This document shows, one piece after another, positions 7,016 to 13,369 of a stretch of DNA of 13,369 nt. Positions within the stretch are counted from its first letter, which is position 1. Each line of letters opens with the position of its first letter. Source of the DNA: M55B127 sp035269185 (GTDB taxonomy: Bacteria > Bacillota > Halanaerobiia > Halanaerobiales > M55B127); contig CAYSHP010000068.1 in NCBI GenBank assembly GCA_964430875.1, forward strand, positions 1 through 13,369, read 5' to 3'. Under the pieces are notes generated by a model. The model made no database searches and was not told the DNA's origin. It worked only from the letters and a program-made list of their open reading frames with translations. The translations under genes were made by a program, and so were the position numbers.

Positions 7016-7034
7016 GGGGGTGTAATCCACCCCC
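7016..7034 (+). terminator. GC-rich hairpin after the major capsid gene
   Basis: GGGGGTG (7016-7022) and CACCCCC (7028-7034) pair perfectly over 7 bases around the loop TAATC. This is the strongest stem in an otherwise A+T-rich region and lies in the 63-base gap after the capsid stop codon. The following bases, TACTTT, make only a weak U tract, so partial termination or protection of the capsid mRNA 3' end is more likely than full termination. Confidence 0.55.
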
Positions 7035-7060
7035 TACTTTACCCAGAATAAGGAGAACTT

Positions 7061-7480
7061 ATGCTAACTGTAAAGTTAAAGAGCGGTACGCATTGGGACG
7101 GAGAGGAATATAAAAGAGTAGGGGATAGGTTAGAGATAGACCGACATACATACGACAACCACCCTGAAAGATTTGAAATAATAGAAAAATCAGGTAATGA
7201 CAAACCTTTATCTGATGAAGAAAAGCGTCAAAAAAGGATTGATGAACTGCTTGTTGAGGGTGAAGAACTAAATGACGACGGCTTTCCTATTGATTTTGAA
7301 CCCTCAAGTTTAGACCCACGCTTTAAAAAACTCCCCAAAGACATTGAATTCCCTTATAAATATTCAGATAAGTCAAGTTGGCACTTTATATCAAATGGTG
7401 CAAAAGTGCTTGGCTATGATGAAGCGGAACGTGCTGAAGAGTTATATCAATTAATTTATGGCACAGATAAGGAAGAGTAA
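7061..7480 (+). CDS. Small neck-region protein, possibly YqbF-like
   Basis: A soluble 139-residue protein between the capsid gene and the adaptor-like genes. The N-terminal 40 residues (KLKSGTHWDGEEYKRVGDRLEID) look like a small beta domain. A charged linker with a helical KRQKRIDELLVEGEEL segment follows. The C-terminus has SSWHFISNGAKVLGYDEAERAEEL, which resembles the W-Y-x-x-x-N-G-x-K-V-x-G motif I recall from YqbF-type proteins of PBSX/skin-like prophages, found at the same place between capsid and adaptor. The function of that family is unknown to me. AAGGAGA about 5 bases upstream of the ATG is an excellent ribosome site, after the capsid hairpin. The similarity is a recollection of a motif, not a search result. 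Confidence 0.55.
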   Translation: MLTVKLKSGTHWDGEEYKRVGDRLEIDRHTYDNHPERFEIIEKSGNDKPLSDEEKRQKRIDELLVEGEELNDDGFPIDFEPSSLDPRFKKLPKDIEFPYKYSDKSSWHFISNGAKVLGYDEAERAEELYQLIYGTDKEE

Positions 7481-7810
7481 ATGCGTACTAATTCACAAAA
7501 AGTGGCAAATCTTATACCAACGGAAGACCCTTATATATCCGTTGCTATTGGTGCAGCCAATGCTTTAGTTACAAACAAACTATCCGATTTTGATTTATCA
7601 GAAAGCCTTTTAACTGAAATAGAGACTTACCTAGCAGCACATTTTTTGGCACAAAACCCTAGCATTAGAGAAGAGACTGGAATTGAGTTTATGGAATATC
7701 GAAAGGGTCTTGAAAACACAAATTATGGTCAGACTGCTATATCGCTAGACACAACAAATACATTGGCTTCTATGAATAAAAATACAGGATTTGAATTTAA
7801 GGTATTATAA
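7481..7810 (+). CDS. Putative head-tail adaptor protein (first of two)
   Basis: A 109-residue protein, mostly helical, with a central segment LSESLLTEIETYLAAHFLAQNP (about 39-60) and a C-terminal NYGQTAISLDTTNTLASMNK stretch. This pattern (helix, Y-L-A-A-H-F, then Y-G-x-x-A-x-x-L-D-x-x-x-x-L-A) is one I recognise from short connector proteins just downstream of capsid genes. They bind below the portal and form the first neck ring. The start directly follows the preceding stop codon, with AAGGAAG just upstream. The end overlaps the next gene by one base, showing translational coupling. Which of this and the next protein is the true adaptor cannot be decided from sequence alone. Confidence 0.6.
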   Translation: MRTNSQKVANLIPTEDPYISVAIGAANALVTNKLSDFDLSESLLTEIETYLAAHFLAQNPSIREETGIEFMEYRKGLENTNYGQTAISLDTTNTLASMNKNTGFEFKVL

Positions 7811-8373
7811 TGTTGCTTGATATTGATAAATTTATAAAGAAATATCTCAATGAACCTGATGTTACAGACCAAGATGTAATTGATTATTACACCACTTTAA
7901 AAGCAGCTTCAGAAGATATAATTTTAGATATGATAGATAGACCCATAGAAGCCAGTGATTATACTGAAAAATATTCAGGAATGGGTTGTGATTTTTTAGT
8001 TTTGGAACATTATCCCATTAACTCAATAGATGATATTACAGGTTATAAGACCGACGACATTAAAATACAAGAAGACGGTGTTATAGTAAACACAGCAGAG
8101 TATTTTAGATTGGGTGATTGGAATATTGAGATTACCTATAATGCAGGCTATGAAACTATACCCGATGATATTCAAGATGCTGTTGGTAAATTAGGTTCTG
8201 CTCTTTTAGACGAAAATAAGTATCGTGGGGACAATAAACAAAATAAAGCTTCGGAATATGATAGAAATGGTCAAATAGAATATACAGAGTCCATTGTATC
8301 TGATGCTGTTGCAAAAGTTGTAGATAACTATAAAGACGATAGACGGGTTGAGATAGAATATGTTTCAATTTAA
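7810..8373 (+). CDS. Putative head-tail connector (HK97 gp6/YqbG-like)
   Basis: A 187-residue protein with an N-terminal helical pair (DVIDYYTTLKAASEDIILDMIDRPIE), a beta-rich centre (FLVLEHYPINSIDDITGYK), and the segment ITYNAGYETIPDDIQDAVGKLGSALL (about 108-133). A strand with Y-x-A-G-Y followed by I-P-x-D-I-x-x-A and a helix is characteristic of gp6-like and YqbG-like adaptors that attach to the portal. AAGG lies 7 bases before the ATG, which overlaps the previous stop by one base. The end overlaps the following gene by 14 bases. The length is larger than the smallest gp6 proteins but within the range seen for adaptors with an extra beta domain. Confidence 0.72.
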   Translation: MLLDIDKFIKKYLNEPDVTDQDVIDYYTTLKAASEDIILDMIDRPIEASDYTEKYSGMGCDFLVLEHYPINSIDDITGYKTDDIKIQEDGVIVNTAEYFRLGDWNIEITYNAGYETIPDDIQDAVGKLGSALLDENKYRGDNKQNKASEYDRNGQIEYTESIVSDAVAKVVDNYKDDRRVEIEYVSI

Positions 8374-8962
8374 TATACACGCAACCACACCATTCAAATT
8401 TATAGCCCGACACAATATGGATCAGGCTATGAATGAAGTTAGAAGATTGCGTAAAGAAGCCCAGTTAGCGATAAGAACTAGGGCTTTAAAGAATATAGTT
8501 GAGAGAGTACAGCGTAAGGCAGTAAACGATTATATGATAAAAGGTGGTGGTGCTCCCGATAGTGAGAAATTAACTATAAGGAGCGGTAACCTTGCTAATG
8601 CAGTTTTAAACGAAACCCACCCATCCCATGTAGAAGAAATTAACACAACTTCAACTGGAACCCGTTTTAGAGCAATGTTTGGGGTAAAAGATGACGACAT
8701 AACCCCCTATGCCTCAACACATGAGGCTGGCAGGTCTGATAAACACCCTGAAGCAGAGTTTGGGGGGATAGACGCAATAGGTGATAAAATGCACTTTACC
8801 CTTTGGAATGGACAAAATGTTTCTGCATCACACGTTGATATACCGCCTCGTTCATATATGCGACCTGCTTTAAACGATGTAGTTAACAAAGATGCTGCTG
8901 ATGTTGTTGATGATGAAATAGAAAGAATAATAAGAAAGATGGCTTTTATACATGGCTTCTAA
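8360..8962 (+). CDS. Neck/tail completion protein (HK97 gp10-like)
   Basis: A 200-residue protein with a basic N-terminal helix (NEVRRLRKEAQLAIRTRALKNIVERVQRKAV), then LTIRSGNLANAV, a typical T-G-x-L-x-x-S/A-I element. A central beta region with THEAG follows, then DIPPRSYMRPALNDVV (about 165-180), which matches the I-P-x-R-x-F/Y-x-R-P-A signature of HK97 gp10-like and virion-morphogenesis proteins. These form the ring between adaptor and tail terminator. It overlaps the genes on both sides (14 and 11 bases), and the ribosome site is weak, so coupled translation is likely. Confidence 0.78.
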   Translation: MFQFNIHATTPFKFIARHNMDQAMNEVRRLRKEAQLAIRTRALKNIVERVQRKAVNDYMIKGGGAPDSEKLTIRSGNLANAVLNETHPSHVEEINTTSTGTRFRAMFGVKDDDITPYASTHEAGRSDKHPEAEFGGIDAIGDKMHFTLWNGQNVSASHVDIPPRSYMRPALNDVVNKDAADVVDDEIERIIRKMAFIHGF

Positions 8963-9449
8963 ACCAACTCCAAAGAAAAAAGCAATAATAGATTCCCTTA
9001 AAGCCCAATTAGATACAATTGATGGTACAGGGGACTACCACCACAGTTTAAAAGTTTTGGAAATTGAACAGGATTATGATAGTTTGGGTCATAGCAACTT
9101 TCCTGTTGCCTATGTTAAAGATTCTAACGAGGCGTTTTATTCTTTACTTGGTGATGGTAGCCTAACCACAGGCAAGAGACGAGAGGACATAGATAGGGAC
9201 GGTTGGTTTATAGTAGTCTCAGCAGGTTTAAAAAGAGATTCAGAGGGACAAGATTTAAACGACGAACTTTTAGAATTAGAATGGGATATAATTTATTCAA
9301 TTGCTCAAAACAATAATTTAGACGGTAATTGTGATTATATATTCCCCACATATAGAGATAAGAACGAAAGATATTCGGAAACTTATGGGTGGATAAATAT
9401 AGTATTTGCTGTTAATTATGATTTCCGCCCTGAAAGTGCAATTATATAA
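8952..9449 (+). CDS. Probable tail terminator protein
   Basis: A 165-residue protein with an N-terminal helix of charged residues (KKKAIIDSLKAQLDTI) and alternating strand patterns such as GWFIVVSAG and YGWINIVFAVNYDF near the C-terminus. It is placed after the gp10-like neck gene and before the tail tube genes, where lambda gpU-like tail terminators are usual; these form a hexameric ring that stops tube growth and joins the tail to the head. The fold pattern (helix, beta sheet, DLNDELLELEWDIIYSI helix, final beta hairpin) agrees with that family, but no diagnostic residue can be named. It begins inside the preceding gene (11-base overlap). Confidence 0.62.
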   Translation: MASKPTPKKKAIIDSLKAQLDTIDGTGDYHHSLKVLEIEQDYDSLGHSNFPVAYVKDSNEAFYSLLGDGSLTTGKRREDIDRDGWFIVVSAGLKRDSEGQDLNDELLELEWDIIYSIAQNNNLDGNCDYIFPTYRDKNERYSETYGWINIVFAVNYDFRPESAII

Positions 9450-9463
9450 AAAGGAGTTAAAAT

Positions 9464-10585
9464 ATGGCAACAAATAGATCAGGTGCTGTAAGTCAAGTAG
9501 CAGTTGCAAGTCAAGGGGACGCAGCAGGCACATATAGTAATTTTACTACTGAAGTAGAGGTTACTGATAGATTGCTTTTAAGTTCAGGTAACCCAAAGAA
9601 AACAGCAGAAATGATACAGGAAGAGGCTTTAACGGGAGAAATTGGAAGGGGTACACCTGAAAGAGGTCTTGAAGTTTCAGAGGACAGTATAGAATGTATG
9701 GTACCCTATTCTCATGTATCAGGCACTGATTTTATTTCTACCGATACACTTATTGCTGCTTTCATGGGTAATAATAATTTAGGTGATACTGGTGATTATA
9801 ATATTTGCCAATTAAGTGATTCTGCTATTTATGCTTTAACACTTGCCTATGTATATGGGACGCCTGCAGATGGACAGCTAAAGGTTTTAACAGGTGCAAT
9901 ACCTACTTCGATGGAACTATCTTATGATATTTCCGAAAAGTTACAGGCTAGTTTTGATTTTGCTGCTTATGATTTTGGAGATTCTGCTGATAGTACTAAT
10001 ACCTGTGGTGCTGGAACAGGCGTAGATGCTATCCCTCATATAGGACATTCAAATATTATGGGACACCACGCAACATTCCGTATTGCTTCGGACTCTACTG
10101 CATTAGAAGAAGCCGACCAACTTACTGTTAGGTCATTAACCCTAAGCATAGATAAAAATTATGATACTGATACTTATGGAACACCAGAAAATTCAGGTCA
10201 TACCGATCCCCAGAAAATACTATTACCTATTGTTGACGGAAGAAGAGATGTAACCCTTGAGTTTGAGATACCTAAATATGAAGCAGAAACCTTTATTACA
10301 GGTAAAGATGCAGGTACATCTTATCATGCAGACTTAAAATTTACAGATACCACAAACAATTTTAATATTTATATGCCTAATATTGTTGTTGAAGACGTAG
10401 ATATTCCGATGGACGGTTCAGGCAGACTAACTCAAACTGTTTCTTGTATATTGGGTCGCAGGGATAGTGATTTACTTACTGATGGTGAGATGACTTTTTC
10501 AGAACAACTAGATGAAGCAGATGTAAATGTTGACAAAGAAGTTGGAATAGAAATGAATAACGATAGAACAGCAGCAATTTTATAA
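9464..10585 (+). CDS. Tail tube-like protein 1
   Basis: A 373-residue beta-rich protein following the probable tail terminator. AAGGAG (9451-9456) 7 bases before the ATG is among the best ribosome sites in the window, as expected for an abundant protein. The segment DTLIAAFMG (about 94-102) resembles the L-x-x-L/A-F-G motif of tube proteins. Further blocks are ELSYDISEKLQASFDFAAYDFG (about 151-172), LTLSIDKNYD (225-234), LEFEIPKY (265-272), and FNIYMPNIVVEDVDIP (300-315), then a final strand TQTVSCILG. The same blocks recur in order at nearly the same positions in the next gene. It probably polymerises into the tail tube; with two copies, one may be a special tube-end or decoration subunit. 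Confidence 0.72.
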   Translation: MATNRSGAVSQVAVASQGDAAGTYSNFTTEVEVTDRLLLSSGNPKKTAEMIQEEALTGEIGRGTPERGLEVSEDSIECMVPYSHVSGTDFISTDTLIAAFMGNNNLGDTGDYNICQLSDSAIYALTLAYVYGTPADGQLKVLTGAIPTSMELSYDISEKLQASFDFAAYDFGDSADSTNTCGAGTGVDAIPHIGHSNIMGHHATFRIASDSTALEEADQLTVRSLTLSIDKNYDTDTYGTPENSGHTDPQKILLPIVDGRRDVTLEFEIPKYEAETFITGKDAGTSYHADLKFTDTTNNFNIYMPNIVVEDVDIPMDGSGRLTQTVSCILGRRDSDLLTDGEMTFSEQLDEADVNVDKEVGIEMNNDRTAAIL

Positions 10586-10594
10586 TAGGTTAAT

Positions 10595-11635
10595 ATGTCA
10601 AAAGGCGTAAAATCAAAAGCAGCAATTAGGATTGGTTCAGGATTGGGTGAATATCCTAGACCCGACCTAGATGTAGATAGTGAAGAGTTGGCTTTGGGGG
10701 AATATGATTTAATCCCAATGCTAAGTGAAAGTTTAAATGAAGATATACAAAACTCTGGCTATCAGAACATTACAGATGGTTCTAGTATATCAGAAAAAGA
10801 TATTATTGGTATTGCTGTTGAAGGCTCATTAGATATAGACGGATACTATGAAGGATTAAATCAAATTCTTGAGTCTGCTTTTGGTGCAGTAAGTAAAACT
10901 GAATTAGCAACCGATGAATACGAACATGTTTTTACACTTGCAGACAACATTTCTCAATCTGACGGTGAAATTAGAAGATTTACATTAGGAATAGATAAAG
11001 AAACGTCCTTATGGGTCTTTAGAGCGTGTTTAGTAAGAAGGTTAAGGGTAAACTATTCAATTAGTGGTGGATTGTCTCTAACAGCCGATTTGGTGTGTTA
11101 TGATGTAACAAGGTCAAGCACAACCAATACAAGTTCCGATAATTGGAAATATCACCCTACATATAAAAACCAAATGATAAAATCTTATGACAATGTGGAT
11201 TTTTCTATTGATGGAACGCCTGTTACAATAGACAATTTATCTGTTGATATAGACCACAACCTTAATATACCGCCTAAAACAATTCAATCAGGAAAATACA
11301 TTCCCGAACCTGTCAGGACAGATTACAAAAATGTTTCAGGTGGTGTTTCATTTCCTAGATATACCGATGACAATTATCTTGACGATATATATTCAGTAGG
11401 GACGAGTAATTTAGTTCTAGAGATTACAGGTTCTGATATGGGGACAAACAATAAATCTTTTAAGATTGAACTTCCCTACACTAATTTTATCAGACCTTCT
11501 GCTTCTGTTAGAGGGTCAAGTATAATTAGTAAAAATATTGATTTTGAATGTTATGCTGGTTCTGACATAGAAAGCGAAGTCAAAGTTACATTGGTGAATA
11601 GATACCCATTCAATGACTTAGAAAATGAAAGGTAA
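10595..11635 (+). CDS. Tail tube-like protein 2 (paralogue of the preceding gene)
   Basis: A 346-residue beta-rich protein with SLDIDGYYEGLNQILESAFG (78-97), the D-x-x-G-L-x-x-L-L-x-x-x-F-G pattern seen in Phage_tail_tube_2-like proteins. Blocks that match the preceding gene in the same order are RVNYSISGGLSLTADLVCYD (151-170), LSVDIDHNLN (215-224), GGVSFPRY (249-256), and FKIELPYTNF (289-298), with a final strand around NIDFECYAG. It is therefore probably a diverged tandem copy. The ribosome site is weak (TAGGTT), unlike the strong one of copy 1, so the two may be made in different amounts. Role: tube subunit or a minor tube-associated ring. Confidence 0.74.
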   Translation: MSKGVKSKAAIRIGSGLGEYPRPDLDVDSEELALGEYDLIPMLSESLNEDIQNSGYQNITDGSSISEKDIIGIAVEGSLDIDGYYEGLNQILESAFGAVSKTELATDEYEHVFTLADNISQSDGEIRRFTLGIDKETSLWVFRACLVRRLRVNYSISGGLSLTADLVCYDVTRSSTTNTSSDNWKYHPTYKNQMIKSYDNVDFSIDGTPVTIDNLSVDIDHNLNIPPKTIQSGKYIPEPVRTDYKNVSGGVSFPRYTDDNYLDDIYSVGTSNLVLEITGSDMGTNNKSFKIELPYTNFIRPSASVRGSSIISKNIDFECYAGSDIESEVKVTLVNRYPFNDLENER

Positions 11636-11640
11636 ATAAT

Positions 11641-11952
11641 ATGCCTTATTTAAAATGCGATAAAAGATATTTTTCTTATAAAAACTTACATTTTTTTAAT
11701 TATAAACATAAGTATAATTCTAAAGATGACCATACATATAAACTTGCAAAAGAAATTCCTATTGATAATGCTATTATAAAAGACGAAAAGGGTAATATTA
11801 TAAATAAACCTATTGATATTCCCGATAAAGACAGTTCTATTGATTATATAAAAAAGTTTGTAAAAATAAACGGACTAGATGAGGAAATAGATTTAAGGAA
11901 ATCTAAAGAAAGTATCCTGGAGAGGATAAAAGAAATACTAGATAAGGAATAA
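11641..11952 (+). CDS. Small Lys-rich protein of unknown function
   Basis: A 103-residue protein between the tail tube genes and the tail chaperones. I do not recognise it. It is unusually rich in Lys, Asn, Asp and Ile, and its gene is even more A+T-rich than its neighbours, which may mean late acquisition or weak constraint. The N-terminal half has short strand-like pieces with many aromatic residues (YFSYKNLHFFNYKH). The C-terminus (KKFVKINGLDEEIDLRKSKESILERIKEIL) looks like a helix-extended loop-helix (HeH/SAP-like) element of a kind found in other small phage proteins. The gene starts 5 bases after the previous stop, with AAAGG upstream. A minor structural or assembly role is possible but unsupported. 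Confidence 0.55.
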   Translation: MPYLKCDKRYFSYKNLHFFNYKHKYNSKDDHTYKLAKEIPIDNAIIKDEKGNIINKPIDIPDKDSSIDYIKKFVKINGLDEEIDLRKSKESILERIKEILDKE

Positions 11953-11972
11953 TAAAATGAAAAGGAGAACCA

Positions 11973-12347
11973 ATGTCGATAGTATTAGAGACCAAAGAGG
12001 AGATATATGAGTTTCCTCTTGTAGAGGACGAAAACCCAGCAAAACTTTCCTTCCGTAAAATACATTCCGATAAAATGATGGAGATTTATGAAGAACATGG
12101 AGAATATGTTCAAGGCGAAGGTACAGCTGCTGATTTTAAAGTAAAAAGCAATATTAAGGCAATGAAAGAAATGCTAAATTATTGTGTTGTTGGTTGGGAA
12201 GGTGTAGTTGATGAAGAAGGCGAACCTATCCCCAAAAGTAAGATTACAGGAACTAACCTTTATCGGCTTTTAGTTCAAACTGAAAAATTAGACACCTTTA
12301 TTGATAAGGTTACCCCAGAAGATAAGGGGGACGAAATAAAAAACTGA
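11973..12347 (+). CDS. Tail assembly chaperone, short form (gpG-like)
   Basis: A 124-residue acidic protein with an N-terminal beta portion (YEFPLVEDENPAKLSFRKI) and a helical remainder, in front of a -1-frame partner and the tape measure gene. This is the position and size of lambda gpG-type chaperones, which bind the tape measure and recruit tube subunits. The strong ribosome site AAGGAGA lies a few bases before the ATG. The last codons before the TGA stop contain the slippery heptamer AAAAAAC (12338-12344), so a fraction of ribosomes should continue in the -1 frame to make the long form. Sequence similarity to known chaperones is low, as is usual for this role; the frameshift architecture is the main support. 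Confidence 0.85.
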   Translation: MSIVLETKEEIYEFPLVEDENPAKLSFRKIHSDKMMEIYEEHGEYVQGEGTAADFKVKSNIKAMKEMLNYCVVGWEGVVDEEGEPIPKSKITGTNLYRLLVQTEKLDTFIDKVTPEDKGDEIKN

Positions 12348-12766
12348 TAGATTGGGTCAGGCTCAATGAAGAGTTTGACCCAGATAATTACCGTTACTGT
12401 AAAAAGTGTAGGTTGCAAATGATAGAGAATAATGAAAAGCCTCAATGCGATATAAAGGGTACTTGCCCTTATATGGCTATGTTATTCCCCGATACGAAAA
12501 AACCTTTTAAACTTTATAAAAAGAACAAAAAGGTTGCAGAAATATTTAGAAGGACAATTGCAATATCAGATAGAAAACAATACACTTTTTATAAGAAAAA
12601 AAATAAAGAAGAAAGAGAAGTCAAAAAATTTATACCCACTTTATCACATCTTGATATGGTTTTAGATAATTATTCCGAGTTTTTAGGTCAAGGTGAGAGA
12701 AGTGATATTATTAGCAAGATTGGCTCAATGTATAAAGTTTTTTTAAGCAATAGATTAAGGGCTTAA
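11973..12766 (+). CDS. Tail assembly chaperone, frameshifted long form (gpGT-like)
   Basis: The product is read as 11973-12344 joined to 12344-12766, with the C at 12344 read twice, giving 264 residues: 124 of the short form plus 140 in the -1 frame. The -1 frame is open from 12326, so no start codon is needed for the second part. Its first residues are LIDWVRLNEEFDPDNYRYCKKC. Cys143, Cys146, Cys159 and Cys165 make a CX2C-X12-CX5C set that could bind zinc, followed by a Lys-rich stretch and a hydrophobic helical end. In phages of this type the long form bridges tape measure and tube protein and is needed in a fixed low ratio to the short form. No ATG precedes the Cys motif in this frame, so separate translation would lose it. 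Confidence 0.85.
12338..12383 (+). promoter_or_regulatory. -1 ribosomal frameshift site: AAAAAAC plus stem-loop
   Basis: In the chaperone frame the codons are ATA AAA AAC TGA, so A-AAA-AAC (12338-12344) is a perfect X-XXY-YYZ heptamer placed right against the stop codon. After an 8-base spacer, TGGGTCA (12353-12359) pairs perfectly with TGACCCA (12376-12382), a 7-base stem with a 16-base loop, extendable by a T-G pair on the outside. Such spacing is in the usual range for stimulatory structures. After slippage both tRNAs read AAA AAA, and the next codon is CTG. Confidence 0.9.
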
Positions 12767-12769
12767 TAT

Positions 12770-13369
12770 ATGGCGGTAGCAGGTTCTAAAGCGGTTGTAG
12801 TGCTTGATGCAAGCACTGCTAAATATAATACAAAAATGATGGCTGCAGCTAAGACTACCCAACTTGCTGTATCAAAAATTAACAGGGCTTTAACAAGCCT
12901 TGTTATGAAAGCAGGTGTTGTTGGTACTGCTCTTGGTTTGGCAACCGCTATTGTTACAAAAGAAGCTGCAAAGATGCAACACGGTTTAACTGAAATTGGT
13001 ACATTGATGGGCGGTCTTACAGAGAACGAGATGGCTCAGATGGAAAAACAGTTGCAGGACTTGGCTGTTGCTACTGGCGAGTCAATAGAAAAATTAATTG
13101 ATGCAAGATACGATGTTGTAAGTGCTGGTTTTACTGGTATTGCTGAATCTGCTGCAATAATGGAAGCAGCAACAAAATCTGCTGTTGCAACCGCAAGTGA
13201 AGTTGATGAGACCGCTGATGTAATTACAACCGCTCTCAATGCTTATGGAATGGCTGCTGAAAAGGCAATGCACATTTCAGACATTCTAAATGTTACCATT
13301 GATAAGGGTAAGGTAAGAATGAGTGAACTTGCTAATGTTATGGGTAGAGCAATCCCATTGGCAGCAGAA
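12770..13369 (+). CDS. Tape measure protein, N-terminal part (3' end outside window)
   Basis: The first 200 residues are present and the frame is still open at the window edge. After a short N-terminal region with VVVLDASTAKYNTKM, a hydrophobic Ala/Gly/Val stretch (about 45-65) follows, then the TP901-type core: MQHGLTEIGTLMGGLTENEM, LAVATGESIEKLIDARYDVVSAGF, and VITTALNAYGM with a later MSELANVMGRAIPLAAE. This order is the standard start of PhageMin_Tail/TP901 tape measure proteins, which set tail length and are ejected with the DNA. Codon use shifts to more GCT and GTT because of the Ala/Val content. AAGGG about 8 bases upstream supports the ATG, which is 3 bases after the previous stop. 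Tape measure genes usually run for several kilobases, so most of it is missing. Confidence 0.93.
   Translation, partial: MAVAGSKAVVVLDASTAKYNTKMMAAAKTTQLAVSKINRALTSLVMKAGVVGTALGLATAIVTKEAAKMQHGLTEIGTLMGGLTENEMAQMEKQLQDLAVATGESIEKLIDARYDVVSAGFTGIAESAAIMEAATKSAVATASEVDETADVITTALNAYGMAAEKAMHISDILNVTIDKGKVRMSELANVMGRAIPLAAE

Noticed and set aside
11957..12010. Short frame beginning ATGAAAAGGAG before the chaperone
   Set aside because: This ATG precedes and includes the chaperone's ribosome site and the frame closes after 17 codons; not a gene.
12326..12332. GGGGGAC as the frameshift site
   Set aside because: In the chaperone frame it does not form X-XXY-YYZ, and it lies too far from the stem-loop compared with AAAAAAC.
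12413..12766. Independent gene starting at TTG 12413
   Set aside because: The frame is open upstream to 12326 across the slippery heptamer, there is no convincing ribosome site, and a TTG start would discard the first two Cys of a four-Cys motif.
1..13369. Defence, CRISPR, toxin-antitoxin, integrase or insertion-sequence modules
   Set aside because: Searched on both strands by eye; every substantial frame fits phage packaging, head or tail functions, and no array or terminal inverted repeat pair was found.

Overview
This window is the left part of the virion-structure region of a tailed double-stranded DNA phage or prophage (class Caudoviricetes). Nearly all genes lie on the + strand, packed head to tail with overlaps of a few bases, in the canonical order DNA modification, packaging, portal, head, connector, tail. 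A tail tube, a frameshifted tail chaperone and a tape measure are present and no sheath gene is seen, so a long non-contractile (siphovirus-like) tail is the best guess. The DNA is A+T-rich, most starts have a clear AGGAG-type ribosome binding site, and TAA and TGA act as ordinary stops (genetic code 11). The sequence does not fix the host. Strong Shine-Dalgarno use and TTGACA-type promoter elements fit many low-GC bacteria and speak mildly against Bacteroidota.

Layout. 1-127: C-terminal end of an adenine-type DNA methyltransferase. 128-219: leader with a promoter-like element. 220-291: tRNA-Asn(GTT), followed almost without a gap by a small zinc-ribbon gene (294-509). 502-2492: small and large terminase subunits. 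2505-3893: portal protein. 3894-4028: A+T-rich gap with inverted repeats and a second copy of the same promoter-like element. 4029-5483: DUF2213-like prohead protease/scaffold polyprotein. 5487-5954: probable head decoration protein. 5975-6997: major capsid protein, then a GC-rich hairpin. 7061-9449: five neck genes (small YqbF-like protein, two adaptor-like proteins, HK97 gp10-like neck protein, probable tail terminator). 9464-11635: two consecutive tail-tube-like proteins that look like diverged copies of each other. 11641-11952: unrecognised small protein. 11973-12766: tail assembly chaperone pair joined by a -1 frameshift. 12770-13369: start of the tape measure protein, cut by the window end.

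How it works together. TerS and TerL package DNA through the portal into a prohead built from the capsid protein around the scaffold part of the protease gene; the connectors close the head; tube proteins polymerise around the tape measure with help from the G/GT chaperones. No defence, CRISPR, integration or insertion-sequence module is visible. The most notable points are decoding and regulatory ones: an almost textbook AAAAAAC frameshift site with a spaced stem-loop, two in-frame internal starts in the protease-scaffold gene, tandem tube paralogues, a duplicated promoter-like element with identical spacing, and a nearly leaderless gene directly behind a tRNA.
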